Assembly (NCBI GenBank): GCA_026461395.1
Contig: JAPJNA010000077.1
Span: forward strand, 1 to 34,461
Source: Chthoniobacterales bacterium
Lineage (GTDB): Bacteria > Verrucomicrobiota > Verrucomicrobiia > Chthoniobacterales > UBA6821
DNA length: 34,461 nt
Direction of reading: 5' to 3'
Position 1 is the first letter of the stretch; the number at the start of each line of letters is the position of its first letter. Below are positions 24,159-31,494 of this stretch, piece by piece. The notes under the pieces are model-generated. The model saw only the letters and a list, made by a program, of their open reading frames with translations. It was not told the origin of the DNA and made no database searches. The position numbers were made by a program, and so were the translations under genes.

Positions 24159-26746
24159 GGAGCTTGTCCTCATTAATCCCCCTTCGCATCACAATGACTC
24201 AACCCCTGAACATCTCGAAGATACGCCTGCGAACACTTGTTCTTTCCATAGTGGCTATCAGGTTCATCGTTGGAGTAGCTCTTTCACCTTCATTTGCTTA
24301 CGCGCAGCAGAGCGGGGTCATTGGCCAATCGGAGCGTGAAATCCGGATTCTTCAAGAAAGAAGTAGCTGGGCGCAGACCCAGACTCAAAAAGCCATCACC
24401 GCCATGGCGGACAAGGATTACGAATCCGCTTTTGCTTTTTCCAAGAGCGCCGTAGATGCATTACCCTACGGTGGTGAGTCTTCTGCAGGCTTGCGTTCTC
24501 TGTCTCTTGAGACCTTTTCCAAGTCTGCTTGTGCCTTGGCCAGGCAACGGGTGAGCGAAGGCTACTACGATGATGCTGAGTTGGTGGTGAAAACAGCCAC
24601 CGATAAGCCTTATGCATCGTCTTATGCACCCTTGCTGGATCTTCAGAAATCACTTCGTGACCCAAACCATTTCAACAGGACTATCACTCCCGGATTCGTC
24701 GCCAAGGTGACTCAGGTTGAACAGTTGATGAACGAAGCCGAGGGGCTCTACGCATCGGGTCGCTTCGATGCTGCGTTCAACAAATATCAGATGGTTCTCA
24801 ATCTGGATCCTGAAAATAGATCTGCCCGTCTCGGGATGGAAAAAGTCAATAAAGAGCGGTCTGATTACGCGGAAACAGCCTACACTGAGAGGAGGAGTCA
24901 GATGATCACCGACGTAGCAAGGGCATGGGAACTCCCTGTGCCAAAAATCAATACAGGCGCCACTACGATCGTCGAGCAGAGCCCTATCGATATGCAGGGC
25001 ACCAGTGCCATCAGCCGAAAACTCCAAGAGATCAGGCTTCCTCAACTCTCCCTTTCCGACGAGACCGTACGCGAAGCTGTGGAAAAGCTTCAGAAAAAAT
25101 CACGCGTCTTGGACACAACCGAAACAGATCCCGCCAAGAAGGGAGTGAATATTGTTCTCAAGCTCGATCCGGCCAAGGAAGCAGTCGATGGCGGCACCAA
25201 ACTCAATCTTTCCCTCAACGACCTCCCTCTTGGAGAGGCCCTGAAATATATCGCCTCGGCTGCAAATCTTAAGGTCAAGATAGAACCGTACGCGGTGGCC
25301 ATCGTTCCCCTCTCCGAACCAACAGAGACCCTTATCTCGAAAGAATACAAGGTGCCTCCAGGGTTCATCTCCAGCGCCTCTGCTTCTACCCCAACCGGTA
25401 CACTTCCGACGGCAGGAGTTCCGGGGTCATCTGGTACAGTAGGTAAAGCGGGCGCGAAGGAGTTTCTGGAATCCCAGGGCGTCACCTTCCCCGCGGGAGC
25501 CAGCGCGACATACCTGGCTTCAAGCAGTAAGTTGCTTGTGAAGAACACCCAGTCAAACCTCGACCTGATCGACTCCCTGGTGGAGGTCTCGCTAGCCACG
25601 CCCCCCAGTCAGGTGGAAATCGAGGCCCGCTTTCTCGAAGTCTCACAGAATAATCTCCAGGAACTTGGCTTTGACTGGCTGATGGGGGCATTCCAACTTC
25701 CTGGTGGTAGTGGAGTCAATACCGGAGGCGGCACGGTTGGCAATCGACAGGGACAGGCCAACAGAGGCAATTACCCTTTTGTAAGCCCTGCTGGCCAACC
25801 TGCCGGAGCGATGGCTGTGGATCCACTCGGCAATGTCACCGCAGGAAATGTCACCTCAGGAAACCGAACAGGTTCGGCCGCTGTTACCGCGAATGCATTG
25901 GATGCCCTCCTTTTCGGTTCGCCCACAGGACCGGCGGCAGGCGTCCTAGCATTGGCGGGAATCTTCACGAATCCCCAGTTCCAAGTCGTACTACGAGCCA
26001 TTAATCAACAGAAGGGAGTTGATCTTGTCTCTGCACCCAAGGTGACCGTCACCAGTGGGCGCAAGGCCACAATCAACATCACTCAGAAATTCCCCTACCC
26101 GAAAGACTACTCACCTCCGACTGTTGTTGCGGCCACAACACCAGGACAAATACAGCCTGCGAATCCAGCCACACCAACCTCCTTTGAGACGCGAAATTGC
26201 GGTGTGCAACTTGAAGTGGAACCAACCGTTGGGCCTGATGGCTACACTATTGAGCTCAGTCTTTCTCCTCAGATCACGGAGTTTCAGGGTTTTGTTAATT
26301 ACGGCTCACCTATTAACAGCATTGCTACAGTGTACGACGCAATTTTACAAAATAGATCTATCGGCACTCAAAGGGTTTTTCTTACAGCAAATACAATTAA
26401 TCAACCTGTCTTTAGCGTGCGCCAGGTCGATACTCAAGTGACGGTCTATGATGGACAGACAGTTGTCTTGGGTGGACTCATGCGGGAAGATGTCCAGAAG
26501 GTTCAGGACAAGACACCTATTGTGGGAGATCTTCCCCTAGTGGGATCCCTCTTCCGCAGCTCGAGCAACCAGCGGATTAAGAGAAACCTTCTCATCTTCG
26601 TCTCAGCCGGTCTCCTGGATCCCGCAGGCCAACCCCTGATCAAAACAGTGGAAAATGGAACGGAAATCTCTATTCCCGACGCGAGAGCTGTTGCCTCCGA
26701 GGCAATTCCGGGTGATCCCTCGACCGCTTCGAAATCCAGCCGATGA
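24155..26746 (+). CDS. Type IV pilus outer-membrane secretin, Amuc_1098/PilQ-like (copy 1)
   Basis: An 863-residue protein from GTG 24155, or 850 from ATG 24194. Signal peptide ends near AYAQQ (residues 48-52). Residues 60-240 form helical/TPR-like repeats (EAEGLYASGRFDAAFNKYQ). An STN/N0-N1 type domain follows (about 295-400, GVNIVLKL, LNDLPLGEALKYIA, IEPYAVAIVPL). Then come an N-domain (about 440-500) and the secretin core (about 600-825), with the signature VGDLPLVGSLF at 790-800 and KRNLLIFVSAGLL. Secretins form the outer-membrane pore for the pilus. The GTG overlaps the previous stop by 4 bases, matching the tight packing of the operon; the ATG gives a cleaner signal peptide. Its stop overlaps the next start. 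Confidence 0.88.
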   Translation: MRSLSSLIPLRITMTQPLNISKIRLRTLVLSIVAIRFIVGVALSPSFAYAQQSGVIGQSEREIRILQERSSWAQTQTQKAITAMADKDYESAFAFSKSAVDALPYGGESSAGLRSLSLETFSKSACALARQRVSEGYYDDAELVVKTATDKPYASSYAPLLDLQKSLRDPNHFNRTITPGFVAKVTQVEQLMNEAEGLYASGRFDAAFNKYQMVLNLDPENRSARLGMEKVNKERSDYAETAYTERRSQMITDVARAWELPVPKINTGATTIVEQSPIDMQGTSAISRKLQEIRLPQLSLSDETVREAVEKLQKKSRVLDTTETDPAKKGVNIVLKLDPAKEAVDGGTKLNLSLNDLPLGEALKYIASAANLKVKIEPYAVAIVPLSEPTETLISKEYKVPPGFISSASASTPTGTLPTAGVPGSSGTVGKAGAKEFLESQGVTFPAGASATYLASSSKLLVKNTQSNLDLIDSLVEVSLATPPSQVEIEARFLEVSQNNLQELGFDWLMGAFQLPGGSGVNTGGGTVGNRQGQANRGNYPFVSPAGQPAGAMAVDPLGNVTAGNVTSGNRTGSAAVTANALDALLFGSPTGPAAGVLALAGIFTNPQFQVVLRAINQQKGVDLVSAPKVTVTSGRKATINITQKFPYPKDYSPPTVVAATTPGQIQPANPATPTSFETRNCGVQLEVEPTVGPDGYTIELSLSPQITEFQGFVNYGSPINSIATVYDAILQNRSIGTQRVFLTANTINQPVFSVRQVDTQVTVYDGQTVVLGGLMREDVQKVQDKTPIVGDLPLVGSLFRSSSNQRIKRNLLIFVSAGLLDPAGQPLIKTVENGTEISIPDARAVASEAIPGDPSTASKSSR

Positions 26747-29406
26747 ACAAGCTGCATATCATTGTCATGCACAGCTTCAAACCTTCTTTTTACCCTCGTC
26801 TCCTCCCACTTTTGTTCGTTGCGAGCGTCGTTATGGCCGGCTTCGGTTCCTGGAAACTGAGGGCACAGACTCCATCAGTCGTTGCAGATTCGGAACGAGC
26901 AATCGTTCGCAGTCAGGAAGACCTGATTCAAGCACGCGTACTGATGCAGTCTGCCATGCAGAAATACTCCCAGCACGACCTCAAGGGGGCCTATGCCCTA
27001 GCCGTGGAAGCCATGAAGCAAGCCCCTTCGGGCACCTCTGCCAGTCGCATAAGGAGCACTCTCCTTTCGGACTACACGACCATCGCGCTGGCCTTTGCCC
27101 GTGAGTTGGCTCAGAACGGCCTCTTCACCGACAGCATCGCCAGAAAGTCAGGCATCATGGACGCCAACGGTCTCCCTCTCTCGGCTGAAGGCGTCGCCAA
27201 ATCCATCTTGGACCCTTCCATGAATCCAAGCTCTAAAGCCGCAGTGAAATTTCTCTCCGATCTGGAACAGCCAGGCATCTTTAACAAAACAGTCACCCCC
27301 ACCTTTGCAGCCAAGCGCGAAGAGGTGATCAAGCTTCTCAGGCAAGCTTCCGACCTCGCAAAAACAGGTCGCAACGAACTGGCCCTCAAACAATACGAGG
27401 CGATCCTTCAGATCGACCCCTATAACAACGCTGCACGCCTAGGAATGGAGGAAATCCACAACTCCACGAACAAGTATGCTGACGAGGCTTATAATGAGAC
27501 GCGAAGCAGAATGCTCTGGCAGGTTGATAAAGCCTGGGAGCGTCCACCTCGTAAGTCGAAACAGGGGCGCACGACCGAATCAGTAGGTCGTCAACAGGAC
27601 ATACGGGGAACGGATCAGATCACAGCCAAGCTGAATTCCATTATCATACCCAAAATCGACTTGAGCGACTCGCCGATCAGTGAAGCTGTCGAGTACCTGA
27701 AGCAGAAAAGCGTTGAGCAGGATCCAAACCACAAGGGTGTGAATATTTTCCTAAAGCTCGGCTCACAACCATCCTCATTACTACCTCAGGGTGTGACATC
27801 CACCAATGCCGCCGCTACCGGTGTGTCCGCCCAGCCCAACGCGGGATCAACAGAGCCTCATGTCACACTGGCCCTCTCCCATGTGCCTCTCTATGTAGCC
27901 CTCGACTACATCAGCAAGCTCTGCAATCTGAAGCTCAAAATCGATCCCTACGCTGTCTCGATCGTCCCTCTCTCAGAACCAACGGACATCCTGATCACCA
28001 AAGAATATCAAGTTCCCCCGACCTTCATCCCACCTAAGGCTCTGGATGGAGGGGCGTCTCTCCCTCAGGCTGGGGCTACAGGAGTGGGCGACCCGAACAA
28101 GGCACGCGTCGCGCAACGTCAGGAGGCCAAGGAGTATCTGATTTCTCAAGGGGTGGTTTTTCCGGATGGTGCCAGTGCCAACTACCTCCCCTCTGGCAGT
28201 AAGCTCGTGATTCGGAATACAAGGGATAATATCGATCAGATCGATGCCCTTGTGGATGCCGCAATGGGGGTCGCCCCATCACAAGTCGATATCCAGACGA
28301 AATTCATAGAAATCAATCAGAACAACATTCAGGAACTTGGATTCGATTGGTTGCTCGGACCATTTAGCATCGGAGGTAGCGGCGTCTATGGAAGCGGTGG
28401 TGGTGGATCCAACTCTCTGACTGGTGCGAATTATCCCTTTGCCGGTCCTGGAGGTGTACCTGCTGGCATGAATACCGTGGGCAGTCTCCGGAGTGGTGAT
28501 CGGGCCATCAGCCAGAATTCCATCAGCTCCCTTCTAGCTGGTCAGGCAGGCGGCTCCTTATCTCCTGCCCCCGGAGTCTTTAGCGTGGCTGGGGTCTTCA
28601 CGGATCCTCAATTCCAAATGGTCATTCATGCCCTGAATCAGAAAAAAGGGGTGGATTTGATGGCCGCCCCCAAGGTCACGACCAAGAGCGGCGTCAAAGC
28701 CACAGTCAAAATCGTCAATGAGTTCATCTATCCGCGCCAGTACGACCCTCCAACATTTACTCAATCTCAAGGTGGTGGACAGGGCGGGAATATTGCAATT
28801 GACCCAAAGACGATCCCTCCACCAACAGTGACCCCTGCCTTTCCGAGGGATTTTACAAAACAGGATCTCGGCGTGGTCTTGGAGGCCAAGCCGACGATTG
28901 GGCCCGATGGTTATACGATCGACCTGGAGTTAAACCCCAAAGTCACGGACTTCGATGGCTTTATCAACTATGGATCCCCCATTAATGGCGTGGGATATAC
29001 GGAAGGATTCTTTTTAAATCGTCCTGCTCTCATCCCAGTTTCGCAAACACTCACTACGAATACGATCAACCAACCGGTCTTTAGCGTGCGTGAAGTCAAT
29101 ACCTTCGTGACGGTCTGGGATGGCCAGACCGTGGCACTCGGGGGGCTGATCCGAGAGGATGTCCAGAAGATTCAGGACAAGGTGCCGATCTTAGGAGACC
29201 TTCCGATGGCCGGCCGACTCTTCCGCTCCGATGCAGACCAAAAAATTAAAAAGAACTTGGTCATCTTCGTAACGCCCCGAATCCTTGATGCCGAAGGCCA
29301 ACCGCGTCGCGGCGACACTGAGGAATCTGAGATCGTGACGCCCTTGGGACTACCTCAAGACTTGCCCCAGCCGTCCATGACGTCACCCGCTGTCAGAGGA
29401 AAATAA
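26743..29406 (+). CDS. Type IV pilus outer-membrane secretin, Amuc_1098/PilQ-like (copy 2)
   Basis: An 887-residue paralogue of the preceding secretin with the same plan: signal peptide (hydrophobic LLPLLFVASVVMAG, cleavage near RAQ at about 42), helical repeats (about 60-240), N0/N1-like domain (about 300-420, GVNIFLKLGS, LSHVPLYVALDYIS, IDPYAVSIVPLSEP), N-domain (about 450-510) and secretin core (about 620-845) with LGDLPMAGRLF at 817-827. Its extra region (about 545-590) is a Gly/Ser-rich loop. Eyeballed identity with copy 1 is highest in the core and near SIVPLSEP. It starts in a 4-base ATGA overlap with copy 1, so both are made together. Akkermansia, as far as I recall, has a single gene here. 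Confidence 0.88.
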   Translation: MNKLHIIVMHSFKPSFYPRLLPLLFVASVVMAGFGSWKLRAQTPSVVADSERAIVRSQEDLIQARVLMQSAMQKYSQHDLKGAYALAVEAMKQAPSGTSASRIRSTLLSDYTTIALAFARELAQNGLFTDSIARKSGIMDANGLPLSAEGVAKSILDPSMNPSSKAAVKFLSDLEQPGIFNKTVTPTFAAKREEVIKLLRQASDLAKTGRNELALKQYEAILQIDPYNNAARLGMEEIHNSTNKYADEAYNETRSRMLWQVDKAWERPPRKSKQGRTTESVGRQQDIRGTDQITAKLNSIIIPKIDLSDSPISEAVEYLKQKSVEQDPNHKGVNIFLKLGSQPSSLLPQGVTSTNAAATGVSAQPNAGSTEPHVTLALSHVPLYVALDYISKLCNLKLKIDPYAVSIVPLSEPTDILITKEYQVPPTFIPPKALDGGASLPQAGATGVGDPNKARVAQRQEAKEYLISQGVVFPDGASANYLPSGSKLVIRNTRDNIDQIDALVDAAMGVAPSQVDIQTKFIEINQNNIQELGFDWLLGPFSIGGSGVYGSGGGGSNSLTGANYPFAGPGGVPAGMNTVGSLRSGDRAISQNSISSLLAGQAGGSLSPAPGVFSVAGVFTDPQFQMVIHALNQKKGVDLMAAPKVTTKSGVKATVKIVNEFIYPRQYDPPTFTQSQGGGQGGNIAIDPKTIPPPTVTPAFPRDFTKQDLGVVLEAKPTIGPDGYTIDLELNPKVTDFDGFINYGSPINGVGYTEGFFLNRPALIPVSQTLTTNTINQPVFSVREVNTFVTVWDGQTVALGGLIREDVQKIQDKVPILGDLPMAGRLFRSDADQKIKKNLVIFVTPRILDAEGQPRRGDTEESEIVTPLGLPQDLPQPSMTSPAVRGK

Positions 29407-29412
29407 TCACAG

Positions 29413-29448
29413 AGCGGATCAAGAGAAGGAAGGTACTCTTGATCTGCT
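29413..29448 (+). other. Stem-loop between the pilus-like operon and coaE
   Basis: AGCGGATCAAGAG (29413-29425) and CTCTTGATCTGCT (29436-29448) form a stem of about 12 pairs with one G-T mismatch and a 10-base purine-rich loop. It starts just after the copy-2 secretin stop. No T-run follows, so it may be a Rho-dependent end, an mRNA stabiliser or an attenuator rather than an intrinsic terminator. Confidence 0.45.
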
Positions 29449-29469
29449 GAAACCATCAGATGCCATCAG

Positions 29470-30069
29470 ATGCCGTCCATAGCGATCACGGGTAGTATCG
29501 GGAGCGGCAAATCCCTTGCCCTAAAATTACTAGCTCAGCTTCTGCCGTCGAACATCTACAACGCTGATCTCGAAAATCGTAAACTGCTCGACCATGATGA
29601 AGAGGTCCGTGACCACATCAAAAAGGCATTTGGTGACGCCTGTTTTGACAGTTTGGGATATCCGGACAGGAAACACCTTTTTGAACTCATCACATCAGAT
29701 CAATCGGCGAAAACTTTGCTTGAGGGAATTCTCCATCCGCGATTAGAGAAAGTCTGGAAGCCGCGGGCTCTCGCATCCAGGGGGACCAAAAGTGATTTTT
29801 TCATCGCGGAAATCCCCCTTCTTTACGAGAAAGGTTTGGAAAACTTCTTCGATAAGGTCATTCTCGTTGCCTGCTCAGATTCAGTCAGGAGAGAACGACT
29901 GAAGTTGAATCGCCAGCTCTCTCACACCGAAACCTTGGCTTGGTTAAAAAACCAAACTACTCAGGAGCAAAAAATCCTCCTTGCGGATCACCTTCTTTGG
30001 AATGACTCCTCGACTCCCATGCTAGAACTCCAGATCCGGCATCTACTACCGCTTTTGAAAAACCTATGA
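29470..30069 (+). CDS. coaE: Dephospho-CoA kinase
   Basis: Last step of coenzyme A synthesis: phosphorylates the 3' hydroxyl of dephospho-CoA. A 199-residue P-loop kinase with GSIGSGKS (8-15), the NADLENRKLL segment corresponding to the substrate-binding DxD/xxR region, ILHPRL (CoaE signature HPxxR region), FFIAEIPLLYEKG and VACSDSVRRERLK. Length is normal. The start is preceded by a tandem CCATCAGATG duplication, which creates an out-of-frame ATG at 29460; the annotated ATG gives the conserved N-terminus. It overlaps rho by 4 bases (ATGA), indicating translational coupling. It is also a possible physiological partner of the phosphopantetheinyl transferase (CoA consumer) at 9.6-10.3 kb. Confidence 0.92.
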   Translation: MPSIAITGSIGSGKSLALKLLAQLLPSNIYNADLENRKLLDHDEEVRDHIKKAFGDACFDSLGYPDRKHLFELITSDQSAKTLLEGILHPRLEKVWKPRALASRGTKSDFFIAEIPLLYEKGLENFFDKVILVACSDSVRRERLKLNRQLSHTETLAWLKNQTTQEQKILLADHLLWNDSSTPMLELQIRHLLPLLKNL

Positions 30070-31421
30070 ACTCCGGCCACATCCCTCATGAAGCCGATGC
30101 AGAACTCCCCTTAACGGATACTCCCATGCAAACCTCCTCAAAGGAGGTGCTTCCGGTCGAGATACCTTCTCCGCTGGATATGGATGTGCTTCACGGTTCA
30201 AGCCATAAGATTCTCCTGGAGTTGATTGCCTCCAGAAACCTTCCCCTGCACCGGGATTCCTCAAGACATCATCTAGTGCTCGATCTGGCGAGGGATCAAC
30301 TGAAGAGGGGCGGCACTCTCACGGCGGAGGGAATCCTGGAGTTTGCTCCAGATGCACCGATGATCCGCTGGCCTCAATTTAATTTTCAACCTACTCCCTG
30401 CGATCTCAACCTTCCCATTCCCTTGCTTCGCCAGTACGAGTTGCGCCCCGGTCTGAGAATCAAGGGAACGGTCGCGTTACAATCCGAACGGAAGCTGGCG
30501 CTCCAAACACTCACGGACATCGAAGGAATACCGGCAGAGTCTTGGAAAAGCCCAACGGAGTTTGACAATCTCACGGCCATGTTCCCCAACAGGAGGATCT
30601 ATCTGGAGCAGCCAGGCAAAAATAATCCGACGGCTCGGGCCGTTGATCTGATCGCCCCACTGGGAATGGGTCAGCGCGGGTTGATCGTGGCTCCCCCACG
30701 TGTAGGAAAGACCATGATGCTCAAGAGCCTGGCCCTCGCGATCCGGGCCAATCATCCCGATGTCCATCTCATGCTCCTCCTGGTGGATGAGCGACCCGAG
30801 GAGGTCACCGATCTACGAAGGGCACTGGACTGCGATATTTTCAGCTCCACCTTCGATGAACCCACTGCGCGCCATGTACAGGTTTCAGAGATGGTCTCGG
30901 AACGCTCCAAGCGCCTTGTAGAACTGAAAAAGGACGTCGTGATTCTTGTGGATAGCATCACACGCCTTTCGCGCGGCTATAACAACAACATCCAGGGCAA
31001 AGGCCGCACCATGAGCGGCGGCGTGGACTCGGCGGCCCTTGCTCGTCCCAAAAAATTCTTCGGCTCTGCTCGCAATGTCGAGGAGGGAGGGAGTCTCACC
31101 ATTCTCGCCACCGCCCTGGTGGAAACGCATAGCCGCATGGATGACTTGATCTTCGAGGAATATAAAGGGACGGGAAATATGGAAATCTACCTGGATCGTT
31201 CCATCATGGAGCAGCGTGTTTTCCCGGCCATCCATATCACTAAGTCTGGAACCCGTCGGGAGGAACTTCTTTATCATCCAGACGAATACGAGCGGATCCT
31301 GAAGTTACGGAAGCAACTCATGGAGATCCCGGCGGTCGAGGCAATGCAGATCCTCTGCCTGAACATGGAAACCACCAAGAGTAACGCAGAACTCCTTCTT
31401 GGAGGGATCAAGGGACTCTAA
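30066..31421 (+). CDS. rho: Transcription termination factor Rho
   Basis: Hexameric RNA-dependent ATPase that ends transcription. The 451-residue protein has a 60-residue acidic/variable N-terminus, the Rho N-domain (about 55-140) and the ATPase core. Core motifs: Walker [22 protein letters not shown] (Walker B region), the Q-loop region [11 protein letters not shown], the R-loop [20 protein letters not shown]-like [10 protein letters not shown], and [11 protein letters not shown]. The primary RNA-binding RNP1 motif, normally DGFGFLR, is instead DAPMIRW in [19 protein letters not shown], so the key aromatic residues are missing. Walker A has Arg for the usual Lys (PPKAGKT). Coupled to coaE by a 4-base overlap. 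Identification is certain; the RNA-binding change is discussed in the findings. Confidence 0.96.
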   Translation: MNSGHIPHEADAELPLTDTPMQTSSKEVLPVEIPSPLDMDVLHGSSHKILLELIASRNLPLHRDSSRHHLVLDLARDQLKRGGTLTAEGILEFAPDAPMIRWPQFNFQPTPCDLNLPIPLLRQYELRPGLRIKGTVALQSERKLALQTLTDIEGIPAESWKSPTEFDNLTAMFPNRRIYLEQPGKNNPTARAVDLIAPLGMGQRGLIVAPPRVGKTMMLKSLALAIRANHPDVHLMLLLVDERPEEVTDLRRALDCDIFSSTFDEPTARHVQVSEMVSERSKRLVELKKDVVILVDSITRLSRGYNNNIQGKGRTMSGGVDSAALARPKKFFGSARNVEEGGSLTILATALVETHSRMDDLIFEEYKGTGNMEIYLDRSIMEQRVFPAIHITKSGTRREELLYHPDEYERILKLRKQLMEIPAVEAMQILCLNMETTKSNAELLLGGIKGL

Positions 31422-31472
31422 GGATTCTCCAAGGATTCTCCGATCCTCTGAGCCTTTCCCAACAACCAGAGG
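31420..31472 (+). other. Tandem 11-base repeat and small hairpin after rho
   Basis: AAGGATTCTCC occurs twice in tandem (31420-31430, 31431-31441), beginning within the rho stop codon. CCTCTG (31445-31450) can pair with CAGAGG (31467-31472), the latter including part of the AGAGGAG that would be the only Shine-Dalgarno-like site before the next gene. No T-run is present. Either a weak terminator-like structure or chance. Confidence 0.3.
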
Positions 31473-31494
31473 AGAAAAGCTCTTCTGACTCGAC

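Noticed and set aside
26655-27104. Plus-strand frame of 149 codons overlapping the two secretin genes
   Set aside because: It crosses the junction of two secretin genes in another frame and has no domain; a shadow.
29450-29475. Tandem CCATCAGATG duplication before coaE
   Set aside because: Only two copies of a 10-base unit; a simple slippage event, with no effect on the chosen start.
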